Of a stretch of 64,000 bases of DNA, positions 1 through 18,893 are shown in pieces (position 1 is the first letter of the stretch; each line of letters begins with the position of its first letter). A model generated the notes under the pieces. That model had not been told where the DNA came from. It searched no databases and was given only the letters and a program-made list of their open reading frames with translations. A program made the translations under genes and the position numbers. The DNA comes from Colius striatus (taxonomy: Eukaryota; Chordata; Aves; Coliiformes; Coliidae): assembly GCF_028858725.1 (NCBI RefSeq), contig NC_084781.1:6084513-6148512 (forward strand). The letters run 5' to 3'.

Positions 1-630
1 GCACAATGCCACCATCTTCCTCACCGTGGTCCAGAAGAGTAAGTGCTGGGCAGGGCTGCTGCAGGTGCTGGGGCAGTGGGGATGCCCACCACACTCACCC
101 CAGCTGCGCTCATGGCTGTGGCAGTGCACAGGCTCCTCAGAGCTGGCTGCCGTCCCTGAGGGACAAGACTTGGCCTCGTGCCGCTCTGCGCTGCGGGCTG
201 CCGGCTGGGGAAGGGAGTCACTGCTTTTGGGGGGGCTGGGGGGTGCAATTGGGAGCTCCCCACTCCCCGCCTGCAGCCCCTCAGCACCTTCTCTCCTGCA
301 GTGGTGGAGACAGACAACACTGTGACGCTCATCATCGTGGGCATTGTTGGGGGGCTCATCGGCCTCCTCATCCTCTTCATGCTCATCAAGAGGGTCATCC
401 TGTTCATCATCAAGAAGATCCAGGATGGGAAGTGAGTGTGGGTGCTGCCGTGGGGCAGGGCTGCAGGGGGCCGGGGTGGTGGTGCTGGGGGCTGGAGGGG
501 GCAGGGGGCTGTAGCTGGCCCTGTGCTCTCCCCTAGGAAGGAGTGTCTCGTGAGCTCCTCAGGGAATGACAACACCGAGAACGGCTTGGCGGGCTCCAAG
601 GCAGAACAGAAGGCCCCAGCGAAGGCATGA
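1..630 (+). CDS. SCN4B: SCN4B, voltage-gated sodium channel beta-4 subunit, 3' part (last three coding exons)
   Basis: Partial gene running in from the left edge. Coding pieces are 1-38 (end of the Ig-domain exon, reading HNATIFLTVVQK), 302-431 and 537-630, with GT donors at 39 and 432, AG acceptors at 300-301 and 535-536, and TGA at 628-630. The middle exon encodes a charged linker (ETDNT) and one hydrophobic transmembrane segment of about 22 residues (LIIVGIVGGLIGLLILFMLI). The cytoplasmic tail contains KKECLVSSSGNDNTENG, which is nearly identical to remembered human SCN4B and separates it from SCN2B. The protein is a type I membrane accessory subunit of Nav channels; in mammals its KK-rich juxtamembrane tail is the piece proposed to act as open-channel blocker in resurgent current. 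The signal peptide and most of the Ig domain lie outside the window. The tail ends in KAEQKAPAKA. Confidence 0.95.
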
Positions 631-1534
631 AGCAGCAGTGCCCCGGCCCGCCCGGCAGCGGGAGGCTGGGCAGGGCCACCAGCCTTTCCCTTTTCTTTTC
701 TTTCCAAACTGCCAACGCTTGAGACATGTTTCTATTACACACGTGCCTGCAACCTGCACCGCTTCTCAGAAAAGACTTGGGCTGCCCTGGGGACTGGGAG
801 CTTCTTGTGGGCTCAGACTGGGACGATGCTGGGATGGAGGGAGCTGCCCGCTCCGCTCTGAGCCAAGGCAAGAGGGTGTGGGATGGGCAGGGCAGGGGCT
901 GGGGGCTGCCCCGGTCTGTGCTGTGCTCCCGGGGCTGTGGGGCTACGGGTGAGCAGGGCTCCTGGTGTGCTGGGGGGACAGAGACTGCGGGCAGCTGGGG
1001 GTATCTCACCTGGCCGTGCGATGTGGGGCTGGGGCGGGCAGGACCTGCCTGTGCACAAGGTTTCTGGAGCAGAGCGAGGAGTGATGATATAGACAGAGGC
1101 TCCTGCCTTGGCTGTGTTTCTTGTGGGTCTGGCATGGGAGGGAGGGAGGGAGCAGGGCTGCTGTCACTGGGCTGGGCTTCATCTCTCCCGTTAAGCAGAG
1201 GAGAAGCGACTCAGCACAAGGTCCGTTGCTGTCAGTGCTGTCCTCTCTTCCCAGACTGGCCTGGGAAGGTGCTCCCTGGGTTTGTGCTGCTGCTGCTCTT
1301 GCTCCTCCTCCCCTCTTTTTGAAGCTGGGCACTCAGAGTAGCGATGCTTTTGATGCTGACTCTCCGAGGCTTAACTCCATACACGGGTCTTTGTGACATA
1401 GGTTAGGCTGCAGCGGGGCAGCGGCCGGTTGCGTTTCCCTTTTGCCCGAGGAGCTGTGGCACTGTGCCTGCCATGCAGGGAGGGAGCACGGTGAGCCCTG
1501 GCGAGGGGAGCCAGGCTGCGGCCACCGGCCCGCG

Positions 1535-1670
1535 GGGCGACCGTGGGCAAGTCGCTCTGCCTCTCCGTGCCTCAGTTTCCCCATCTGTAAAATGGGGACA
1601 ATAATACTGCTCTACCTCACAGGAGTTGTTGTGAGGCTTCCTTGGCTAACGTTTGCGAGGCAAATGAGAA
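1535..1670 (+). repeat. MIR-family (CORE-SINE) fossil in the SCN4B 3'UTR
   Basis: The stretch carries the hallmark MIR order: GGGCAAGTC, then CTCTCCGTGCCTCAGTTTCC, then CATCTGTAAAATGGGG, then a CAATAATA box, then CTACCTCACAGGAG, then TTGTTGTGAGG. This follows the remembered MIR consensus almost without gaps over about 110 bases. MIR elements are old, from before the bird/mammal split, so such a clear copy in a bird-like genome is notable. The boundaries are approximate. The call rests on remembered consensus, not on a search. Confidence 0.75.
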
Positions 1671-2580
1671 ACAGTTGGGTGCTGCCTTCTGTGGAGATGG
1701 TCGTGGGAGAGCTCAGACCCCTCTGCCTGGGGCACTGCCAGAGCGGGGAGCACGGCTGGGACAGGAGGCAGGTTCAGGCAGCCTGACCCAGGCAGGTTTC
1801 CTTGGCTGCTGGTTAGTCAGGCAAGTGGAAGCAGGTCCCTGGGGTTCTGGAGCCCTCCCCGGGGATCTGTGGGACCCTGGTGCAAATCACTCGAATCCTC
1901 TGTGTGCAGCTTGCCCCTGTGTGGGACGGGGCTGGTAAATGTGAGCTGCCTCGCAGGAGGTGTGAGGCTCCCAGCATCGCTTTGCACGGGGCTCCCAGTC
2001 CTGGGGCAAAAGGCACTCCGTGAAGGCAAAGTGTTGCTCCCATCCCATTGCCATGCACCAGAGCCTGAAACCTCCCAGTTGGCCCAGGGGACCCCCCAGC
2101 CCATCCTTGGAGGAGCCCTCCCCTGAGAGAGGACAGTGAAGGGAGGAAGGGATGTTTTTTTAAAGAACTCTTTTTAGCTGCCCTAACCCGTTGGCCTCTC
2201 TCAGCCGGTCTCTGGACACGGCTCCGCTTGCCACAGGATGTGCAACGCTGTGCCCTGTGTGGGTTACTCCTCTGGCTTGAAGGCAAGAGCCAACACAAAC
2301 AGTTCTTGAAATGGATCTCTGGGTGCTGCAGGGAGCTGGGCCAGCTCTGCAGGATCACCACTGGCACAAGGGCTTTGGGGGGCTGCAGAGGCTTTGTGGG
2401 GTGCAGGGGAGAGAGGGCCCGTCCGGAGGCATGTGCTGCCCCAGACACAAACGTGTATCAGCATATCAAAACGCACATAGGAGACGCCTGCAGGGAAACA
2501 GGGCTGGGTACGACATGCTGCCTGGCGACTGACAGCACATTTTTGCACTGTAGAGGTTTAGTTAGCTTTGCCTTGAATGA

Positions 2581-2593
2581 AATAAACTTTATT
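2581..2593. terminator. Palindromic polyadenylation signal between convergent genes
   Basis: The 13 bases AATAAACTTTATT are a perfect inverted repeat around a central C, so they offer AATAAA on both strands. On the + strand this is the expected poly(A) signal for SCN4B. On the - strand it could serve as a distal signal for TMPRSS4, whose nearer candidate is at 2859-2864. Confidence 0.65.
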
Positions 2594-2858
2594 TACTAGA
2601 GAAACTGGCTGCAGCGTGGGTTGCTGTGGGTGCTTAGGCAGAGCCCTGGGCACTCTGGCTGTGTTGTGAGCCCTGGGCCGGGGCACAGCACCTTCCCTCG
2701 TGTGGCAAGTGCTGCTGCATCCATTCCTGCTACCCACTGCTCCCTCTGGGACACCCCAAAAGCAGGGTCCTTCCCTGCCCCATTGCATGGCCCTGATCTC
2801 TACCGAGGCTGAAGCTAAGCTAGAAAAAGCCCATTTAAAATAACACCTAAGCACCCTG

Positions 2859-2864
2859 TTTATT
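2859..2864 (-). terminator. TMPRSS4: Candidate TMPRSS4 poly(A) signal
   Basis: TTTATT on the + strand reads AATAAA on the - strand, about 590 bases past the TMPRSS4 stop. It is followed on that strand by a GT-rich run (GGTGCTTAGGTGTTATTTT), a usual downstream element. This puts the likely TMPRSS4 3'UTR at roughly 2840-3455, where no other gene is seen. Confidence 0.6.
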
Positions 2865-3455
2865 TACAGTAATTTAAAGTGACCCCGTTGGCATCAGCTC
2901 GTCTGGCTGAGCGGCCCAGGTGCACACAGCACTTTCTTCATTGTGTGCAGGAACAGCTTGTTCACGAGAGCCAGCAAATAAACCCTGCCTGTGCTGGGAA
3001 AGCAGCTCTGGCACAGCAAAAAATACCCCTGCAAGTGCGAGTGACAAAGGCTTCAGAGGCTGCGTGGAAAAACCAAACTCTTTCTTTTAATGGGAGTACT
3101 CTCCAGCACAAACGTCATTTCTCTCTGTACAACAGTAGTAAGCAAACAGCAGCTTCGCCCCCAGGAGCCTTCCTGCCGCAGCAGGGTCAGCACAGGGCAA
3201 CACATTAATCTGTCTCCGGAAGGGCGCTCCAGCCGCTCGGATTCCTTCACGGTATCGGTGGCCGTCGCTCCGAGCTGCCCTTTGCCTCCTGGGCTGGCCC
3301 TGGCACGCTGCACCACGGCCAGGGTTTGTTTGGAGGCACCGCTCACCTTCCGGGGCTCGGGATCCATTTCCCAGCTGCTGCCGGAACCCACAGCCAAGCG
3401 CGTGGGGATGGGGAGGGAGGCGTGGGGGCAGAGGTGAGACCCAGCCCGGCAGGTC

Positions 3456-10748
<7,293 letters not shown>

Positions 10749-13484
10749 CCCGCTCCGACGGGGCCTCGTGCCTGCAGAAACCCAGCCGGTACCCTCCGGT
10801 CCAAGAGGCTGCGGGTGCCCCGGTGCCCGGGCAGCTCCTGCCGCCCCTGTGCCTGCGCCGCTCTGCGCTGCACTAACTGGGGCAGGACCGCCCAAGCGCT
10901 CCTTAAACCCACACTGGGAGTTGTGAAACAGGAATTATGGTTTGTATTGTAATAGAACACCCGGGCTATCAGCAGCACCATCACCTGCAGTAATCTCCTG
11001 AGCATCTGCCACTGGAGGGTGACTCACCTGCTGTCACTAAATAGCTTATCAGGAGCCAACTGACTGACAGGGCAGGATTGTTTTCTGCTCCTCTCATGCT
11101 GATAAGAGGAACCACGGCGGTCCCGCTCGCTGCCCAACTCTTCCGCGTTGCACCGGCTTGTTTTTAAACGGAGGTTTTGGTAGGTGGAGGAGGAAAGGAG
11201 AAGAGTTTGCCTGTGAGGTGACAGGGCCATGAGGTGCGCCCGTGTCTCGGGTCACTCGGTCTGTGTGCCCCTGCGCAGCCCCAGCTCACGGCTGGCGGGA
11301 GCTCACAGCGGGGCCGAGGGGAAGCTCAGAGGGAAGCAAGGGCTGCCCATGGCAGGCTGCCTCTGGGTTTTGCCACGTGGGCAGGGGCAGTTGGATGCCT
11401 GGCTGTGCAGGAGTAGCTGGTGCCCGGGCAGGCTCAGTGCCCAGGCTGGGGCTGCAGGCAGGTGACCACGGTGCCAGCTCAGGGATGCTGTGACCTTCTC
11501 TCGCAGAGCCCCATTCCTTTGCAGAGCAGCTGTGTTGGATGAGCTCATGGATGTTGCAGAAGATGGGTCTGGCAGGGGTAGGTGGGGAGAGAGGGCCTTA
11601 CAGCCCTGAGCCCTGTTTTGGGAAAGTGTTGTAGGGACAACACTAGGGCTGCCTGTGGAGCTGAGCTCTGATGCAAAGCTGGGCCTTGTGTCCAGGGCTG
11701 ATGGCTTTGCAATGATGGGCAGCTTGCTTTAGCCTGCTGCTGGCAGCGCTTCCAGGCAGGATGGGCATTTAGGTTTTGGCATGCAGGAGCTGCTCTCTCC
11801 AGCTGGGCGAAGGCTGCTGGGGTCGGGGAGGCTGCGGCGGCCCCATTGGCAGCCACCTGGAAAGCCTGACCTTGTGCAAACTCATGCTGAAAGTGGAGGG
11901 TGTGCAGGATGTGCCAAGCAGCTAATTACCTTCTCCTTCTTTTGTAATTGAGCTTTCTCAACAGTCAGGGAGAGCCACCGCTGCTGCTGCTGCCAGGTAT
12001 GTGCAATGTGCCAGCATCCTGAGCCCGCAGCTCCTCGCCCATGGAACTGAGCCAGGCTGGACCAGCTCACCCCACTGCAGCGGCTACCCGGCATCACCCC
12101 GTGCCCTGAGCAGGCTCCTGGCGTCTGCACGTGGCTCTGCAGGTAAGGGACACCCTCCCCACACTTGTTACCGCAAATCATAACCGAGAGAACTCTCCAA
12201 ACTGAAGGACAGTTTAGAAAGCTGATGTTGGTTTGTTACAGTGCTGGGGGTGTGGGGGATCTCTCCTCCTAACATGGGCACCGAGAGACGAAAGCACACC
12301 CCTTAGAGACATGAAGGAACACGAATATTCCTATAAATCTAGTGCAGATGCTGGTACGTTGTGAAACCACCCAGCCACGGGGAGCTGGGCAGAGACCTTG
12401 GGTCCTGGCTGGGGCAGCACAGGCAAATGGCTGGCTGGGCACCTGATGCAGTGTGGGGTGGAGCGAGCTCTCTTTTCCTGCCTACTCCTTGCCAGGGAAC
12501 AAACTGGGGCTTAAAAACAAAAGCAGCTCAAGAGGTGGATGTTGCTGGGCCAGCAGGCGTCGGGCAGAGGCTCTGGGAGCAGTGCATCCGGCACCACCTG
12601 TGCAGCTGCAGCCCTGTGCTGTGCTACAGAGACCCTCTGGAGGCCTGGGCAGCCTTCCCAGGGCATCCCAGTGCCAGCTCCACATCTCCCACAGCTGGCT
12701 GTGGGAGGGCAGCCCGGGCATGTCCATGGGGCGGGAGGTGGCACGGTGGGGAGCAGCACTTCCTCCTTTGAGGTTAAGCGAAGCCTTTGAGGAAGCAGCT
12801 GAGGTTTGCAGATGTTATGTCACAGCTCTGTGTGCCTTCGGGGCTTTGCTTCCTGGAGTGCGGTGCGTTTCCTGCCCGTCACCCTTCCCTGGCCTCTTGA
12901 ACACCAAGCCCTGGCATGACACAGGCTTCCAGGCACCCCAGCTCCACTTAGGGTCAGGCAGGGGCCAGGCAGGGCTGACCGGGGCTCTGCACAACCACCA
13001 GCCTCGCTGAGCCACCCAGACATGCACCCTGTCCCTTTCCTCTGTGCTGACAGCGAGGAGCAGCCCTGGGCTCTGTGAGCTGGGCAGTGCCAGGGCCTCA
13101 GGGTCTGCCACGTGCATCATCCCCCTGCATCCCACCCATCCCTGGCCACCCTCCCCACGTGCCCCAGGCACTGCCCCTGGTGTCATGATGCTCAAGGTTT
13201 GGGTCCTGCCCTGCCCATTGGCTGGGGCACAGGCCACATTCCCTCCTTTGCCTGGGGAGTCGTAGCTGCTGGAGCTCCTCTACTGTCTCCCCAGGGAACC
13301 AGTTGGACCAGTGGGCAAGGAGTGGTGCCCAACCTGACTGCAGCCCAGGCAGTGAGGTGGCTGTGTCACCAGGAGAGGAGGGGACAGGCGGGACGTGCCA
13401 GGCTCCAGCTCACACCAGCATCGTCACAGCAGCTCCCAGTCTGGGTCAGCCACGAGCAGCCCCCACGGCACCGGGCGCCAGGAG
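10749..13484. promoter_or_regulatory. TMPRSS4 upstream region / gap to SMIM35
   Basis: The 5'UTR of TMPRSS4 (-) and its promoter should lie in about 10.75-11.25 kb. On the - strand a TTTAAG-like box sits near 10910. Further upstream are an AP-1-like TGACTCA near 11031 and two GATA-type sites (TTATCA near 11045, GATAAG near 11100). These are single motif matches and only suggestive. From about 11.3 to 13.4 kb I see no gene or repeat with confidence. The last part should include the SMIM35 promoter and 5'UTR. Confidence 0.4.
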
Positions 13485-15585
13485 ATGGACCCCTGGGCAG
13501 GTGAGTAGGTGGCATTTTTCTCCTCTTATAGAGCAGAGATGGGGATGGTTTATGGCACAGGCAGTGGCTTGGTAACCTCCCCTGTGCTGTGTGTGGATCT
13601 GCAGCGTGGGGCTGGCTGGGACGTGAGGACGTCTGCCCCGGGGGCTGTCGGGTCAGGGAGTGCCTCCCACGTGTGGCAGGGCGCTCGGGCCGGGCACAAA
13701 GCCATCGTCCTCCCACCAGCAGTAGGCGGGGGGAGAGGGCAGTTTCGGCAGCTGGCTGACTCAGGGAGGCTGTTGCACCATGCTCCTCCTGTCCCATGGC
13801 TCCTCCTGCCCGCAGCTGCTGCTGCATGAGTCACAGCCACAGCGCAGTCTCTGCCCTCGCCCACGCCGGCCGGGGCCTGGCTGCCGGGGCAAGCCACAGA
13901 GGCAGTGTGCCTGGGCTGCCCACAGATCCCAGCCTCCCAAGCCCTGCTGTGAGAGCCTGGGAGAAGGGAAGGAAGGGCAGGCTGGTCCTGCCTGCTCTGC
14001 CCTGCCGCTCAGGAGCTGCCAGAGCATCTCCCCAGTGTTTGCCTGATCCCATCAGGAAGAGCGAGTGCTGCGGGTTGTGGGATGACCCGGGACCTTGCTC
14101 ACTATGTAAACACCGTGACCACAGGGGAAATGTTCTCACTCCACTGGCATCTGGCTAAATTTAGCTGCTATGAGGTCATCCCTTTCCGCTGTCTCCTCGC
14201 TCCTGATGCTGCAAGACAGCACCCTGCTTCAGTGCCAGGTGTGTGCCCCAAGCCTTCGGCCATGGAGGTCACCATCAGCTGGGGCAGTGGCAAACCCCCT
14301 GTCCCCTCCTGGCCACAGGAGCCCCTGAGCTCTGCCCACTCAACATGCACTGGGCTGCACTGGGACTGACTGGACAGCGTACTGGTCAGGGGGGCTCTGT
14401 GGGTGTGGGGATGCTGGGTGTGTGTGCTAGAGGCTGCCTGTGAGATGGGCTCACGCTGGAGCCCGCTGTGACAGAGAGGGGTGTGGGATGCTGTGTGTGC
14501 AGGGGTTCGGGAGCAGGGGCTGGTGGTGGCTGCAGAGCTGTGTCTGATGTGCTGTACGCTGCGTGAGACGTGCCCTGTGCATCTCATTGGCTGTGCTGTG
14601 CCTGGGCCACTCCGTGCCCGCCGGCAGTGCAGGAGCCCTGGCAGGAGCCGAGGTGAGCCCGGGAGGGATGGAGGGCTCCGGCAGCACCGAGCTGCTCGCC
14701 CTGAGACGTGCAGCCTCTAGAGGGAACTACCCGTCCACGAATGGGGCTTTTTGGGTAGCAAAGCTGCCACGACGGCAGCGCGGTCCCTCCAGGCACAGGG
14801 AGGAGGGACATACCCCACCCGCATCCCCAGGACCACCAGCCTCCCAGAGGTGTGTGTCAGCAGGGCCCCTTCTCCCTCTGCTTTGCAGGACAAGAGCCCA
14901 CCAAGGCTCTCGCGGCTGTGCTGTGTGTCGGGGTGACCGTGCTGCTGATGATGCTTTTTGGGTGCGCCTTGGTCCGGTGCTGCCGCCGCTGGCACCGTGA
15001 GTACGGGCAGCGCCGGGGCTGGGAGTGCTCCAGAGAACAGGGCTGCAGAGCCCCGGGTGTGGGAAGCACACCTGCGGTTTGCTGCTCCCCGAGGACAGTA
15101 AAAGCAGTGGCAGGGTGGCTCTGGGGTAAGCCGGGGGCGCGCAGAGGCTGGGGATGCGCAGGGCTGTCCTGCCGTGGCTGGCTGTGCCCATCCCCACGCT
15201 GCACAGGCTCACGGCAGAGGGAAGGCAAGGTCGTGCCTCTGACACCTCTCCTTCCCACCCCCTCCAGGGCCTGGCTTCATCTTCAACCTGTACCACACCG
15301 GGTGAGTGAGACTTTGAGGGGCTGGGTGCCCCGTGGCACAGGGCTGCCGTGTCTCAGCCGAGCTCTGCCGTTTGCAGGAGCTGCCTCCCTGGGGGAGATG
15401 CCCAGGGACAGCCCCCAGCCCGCAGGCTGCAGGGGCAGGGGCTGGGGCAGGCGGCTTGCTGACTCTGCTTTCCCTGCAGGGGACTGGGGGCAGTGGCGCT
15501 GGAGCTGGTCCCACCATTCAGTATCAGCGGCTCGCTGAGCGATGCAGGGAGCAGCTACACACCGTTCCACGGCCGGGGACCCTGA
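13485..15585 (+). CDS. SMIM35: SMIM35, small integral membrane protein 35 (4 exons, 87 aa)
   Basis: Coding exons: 13485-13500 (MDPWA + 1 nt, perfect CAG|GTGAGT donor), 14889-14996, 15268-15301, 15480-15585 (TGA at 15583-15585). Phases match throughout and sum to 264 nt. Exon 2 encodes a single hydrophobic segment (ALAAVLCVGVTVLLMMLFGC) followed by a basic Cys-rich flank (VRCCRRWH), so a one-pass protein with its C-terminus probably cytosolic. Exon 3 gives PGFIFNLYHTG, matching the human-type motif PNFVFNLYQ. Exon 4 gives LELVPPFSISGSLS, matching VGPPFTISGHMS. The position between TMPRSS4 and IL10RA and the strand (opposite to both) equal human SMIM35. The molecular function is not known. The first exon is the least certain part: it is chosen for its phase-1 donor, the ATG with G at +4 and the short human-like N-terminus. 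Frames around 14.55-14.7 kb are alternatives. Confidence 0.8.
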
Positions 15586-18500
15586 GCAGGGGCTGGGCTG
15601 GTGTGCAGGTAGGAGCCTGGGCCCAGGTGCCCCCAGCAGCAGCCCCACGGTGCCTGTGTGTGAGCTCAGGCGCTGGGCAGGGGCTGTGCCCCACAGCTCC
15701 CCTTGTAGCCCCTGCTCATCACAGTTTTCCCTGGGATAGTCCCAAGGTTTTTCCTGTAAAAGTCCTCCCCACGCCTGTGGGGTACCTGGGGCTTTCCTGG
15801 GCTCTGGTTTCGCTTCCCCTTGGGTTTTGGTTTGTGTTTCCCTCTCTGCTGTCCCCAGCCTGGGCCTGGCCTCGTGGCCAGGGGTGAAGGCAGCTCGGGG
15901 CTGGGACCCCCTGTGCTCCCCACACTGCTGCCCCACGCTGCCTCTTGCCATCTCCCAGCAGGAACAGAAAGAGCAACCAAAACCAGACACGCTGCAATTC
16001 CTCTGCTCTCGCTTCTTTCAAAAGCAGCCCCTGCACATGCTGGGTTGCAGCTGAAATTGGAGCGGTCCAGTTTCTGCTTTCAAAAGAGCTTTTCCCTCTG
16101 CTCCCCACAGCTGTGTCTCACTGGCCCTCCCTGGCCATGAGCAGCCTGGGGCTGGCTGCCACCCCCACACTGGCATGTCTGCCCCTTACTTGAGGGGAAG
16201 GGACTGCCTTATCCCCAGCTTCCTCAGCGTACATCTAGGAGACAAAAGACACCTTCCCCAGGGCCCAGGGACAGCCCAGCCCTCAGGACCAGGGGGCTGC
16301 ATGCCCAGGAGACCTTGGGCAAGGCTGCTGGTGAACAGGGCAGTGGGAGTACTATGGCTGGCAGCGAGCCAGAGCTGGGTGCCTGGGTTTGTGCAATAGG
16401 GGAAAATACGGCAGGGAAATGAGAGTGCTTTAGACTTCCCTTCTTCATCAAATCTCTGCTCCAACGTGGAAATTTGTCCTCCACACTGATGGTGCAAACA
16501 CAAAGTCTCCGTGGGCGTTCCTCATGGCTTTCTTGTGCCAGCTGCCTTCAGCCTCAGTGGAGTGAGCAGCCATGGAAGTGCCTGGAGCACCGGAGCAGCA
16601 CAGGCACAGTGGGAGAGGAGCCCTGCCTGGCAGCAGGGGGCTGGCGAGGGACAGGGGCTTCCAGACTGTTTCTTTGCTGTTTCCTCAGAAGGAAAACAAA
16701 GGGGAATTGTGGAGACCACACAGTTGTATGTGGGGAAATGATGAGGATGGAGCAGAGAGCCCCAGTCTGCACCCTGGCTTGCAAGGGAGCTGGTGGCCAC
16801 AGGCCCCCTCTCTTCTGCTGCTCCTGAAAGGCTTTGTGCAGTGCTGGGGGTTCTGCAGCCCCCTGTGGTGGAAATGTGGTGGGGACACCGCTGTGGGCTG
16901 TGCTGGGGGCAGAAAGGTGTTTGCAGGGGTGCAGCCCTCACCGGGGTGGCCGAGGTGCGGTGCTCCTGCACATCCCCTGTGCCTTGGGCTGTGACTTCAC
17001 TCAGGAAAACGTGAGCATCTGGGATTTCCTTGGGAGACAGGGAGTCTGTGCTCTCAGCTATCAAAGCCGAGAGGTCTGTGGCTCTCTGGAAAACTTCTCT
17101 GAGTTTCATTGAAAGCAGAGCCCTGGACAGTGGCAGAGGGGAAGGGAAGCTCTCTCTGCCCCAGGTGCTGCCCCTGGCCGCTGCCAGCAGGAGCCCTTTG
17201 GCAGGCAGCCCCAGCACCACGCGGGATCCGGCCGCAGCGCCTGACGTCACGTCACCGGCACTCAACAGGAACAGAAACAGTCACGCTTGGTTTTGATGAC
17301 TCTGTTCTTCAGAGGAAGTCAAAAAGAACAAACAAAAAGCCCCAACCTCCAAAATACCCAGAGGCAGAAGGACTGGTGGCGATGGAAATGGGGATGCCCA
17401 CCATGGCAGCAGCCTGCCCCCCGCCCCCCCCCCCAACAGGGACCGTACCTCAGGCGCGAGTCAGATGTAACAGAAGGAGACAGCAATGCATCAACATCCC
17501 TTCTCCTGACTGCAGTGGTTCCTGTTCTCACCTGAAAAAAAAGCTCTCCCTGAGCTGGGTTTCCACCAAGAGTTTTAATGGGGCTACCCCACTCTGAAGG
17601 TTGTTGGAAAGTGGCTTTCAGCAGTGCTCTCCAGTGAGGTGGCAGGAGTCAGATGTAGCTCATGGTAAGTTGTTCCCATCTCATGGTTATTTCCACTGTG
17701 ACAAACTGTTCCCCCACCCCCTGGTTCCACTGTGTCCACTCTGGATGTGCTCCTGTCCTTCCCTGGTGCCTGGTCCCCAAGCTGCTGCCCGTGGGATGTG
17801 CTGCACACCCAGCACACCCCTGTGGGGTCAGCCCAAGCTGCCCAAGCCCTTCTCCCTGCTGCTGCTTTGGTGTGTGCTCCCACAACACGGTTCCCTCCTG
17901 GGACAACCAGCCCATTCCTCAGATGATACTGAAGCTCTCGGTGGGCTGGTTGCTGTCCTCCTTCTTATGGCTGGGATGTGGAAGTGCTTCTCCCTGTGTG
18001 AGGCGAAGCCACAGTGCCCTTTGCTGAATGGGAAAGCTTGTGTCCGACAACAGAAAGCACAGCTTGACCTTAGAAGAGGTTGTACAGATGAGTGGACCAA
18101 ATAAATAACACCACATCCTTTCTGTATTTACAAATTAAATAGAATAAATAAGGTCTGTATGCATCAGTGGCAGAACGTGGAGCATAGTGTGGGCAGGGCT
18201 GCCCTGGCTCGTGCTGGGTTCATTGAGCAGTGGCCACAAGCATCCTGCACTGTGGGGGAGGTAGCTAGTGCCCAGGCTCTGTCTTAGGAGCTGGATGCTC
18301 AGGGGTCTCTGTAGGGTCAGGAAAGTCCCTGCTCCCTCCAAACGAGGCCAGATAGGGTGGGAGCTCCATGCTCCCAGCTGCAGGATGGCTGACGTCAGGC
18401 TGCTCTGCGCTTTGTCTCTGTTGTGAAAGGTTTGGACGGCATCAGTGGTGTGGATGTCAGCTGGAGGAGCATGGGGCTTGCCAATAGAAGGGGGAAGTGG

Positions 18501-18893
18501 GGAGGGGAAGCACAGGGCTGGCCCTGGGGCTCTGTGCTGGGCTGCTGGGGAGGCAGGATCACGCTTTGGTGCGTGTCCTTGGACACAGTGGTCAGAGGAG
18601 GCAGAGGAGCCCCTCCAGAACAGCAGCATGTCTCCATGCCTGTTAGCTTTACATGGGAGACTGGGTGCAGAGAAGGTGCAAGGCACACTGGGGGCTGCCT
18701 ACAGTGGTACTGAGGCCAAAGCTGCCCCAGAAGTAGGTCAGAAGGTGCTTCTTGGGCGAATGTCGGCCAGGGCACCGCTCCGTTGGACACATCAGTGTTC
18801 AGGGGTTGGCAGTAGCTTATTGGAGTAGCTGCCCCCTGTGGGCAGTGTCAGAAGAGGTAGTTGGGTCAGCGTGTGGGGCCGAGGGCACGTGCC
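15586..18893. other. Region between the SMIM35 and IL10RA stops (converging 3' ends)
   Basis: This holds the 3'UTRs of SMIM35 (+) and IL10RA (-). The best + strand signal is AATAAA at 18100-18105, with AATAAA again near 18143. The best - strand signal is ATTAAA at 17579-17574. If both are used, the two transcripts overlap. A C-run (about 12 C) lies near 17420-17435. No coding gene or recognised repeat was found. Confidence 0.5.
17574..17579 (-). terminator. IL10RA: Candidate IL10RA poly(A) signal (ATTAAA)
   Basis: TTTAAT on + is ATTAAA on -, 1.3 kb past the IL10RA stop. I see no canonical AATAAA on this strand between it and the stop. This would give a 3'UTR of about 1.3 kb, plausible for the gene. 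Confidence 0.4.

Larger units (their letters stand above)
631..2605 (+). other. SCN4B: SCN4B 3' untranslated region
   Basis: About 2 kb of non-coding sequence follows the SCN4B stop and runs to the first good polyadenylation signal on this strand (AATAAA at 2581-2586, with a GT-rich stretch about 30 bases further on). It contains a MIR SINE fossil near 1.54-1.67 kb. No convincing gene lies in it; the open frames here are GC-rich chance frames. The exact 3' end is inferred from the signal only. A second AATAAA at 2977-2982 could extend the transcript. Confidence 0.6.

Noticed and set aside
14563-14650. A signal-peptide-like stretch (RRALCISLAVLCLG) before the SMIM35 membrane exon, with a donor at its end
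   Set aside because: It lacks an ATG in frame and its donor phase does not fit the next exon in that frame; the MDPWA exon fits better.
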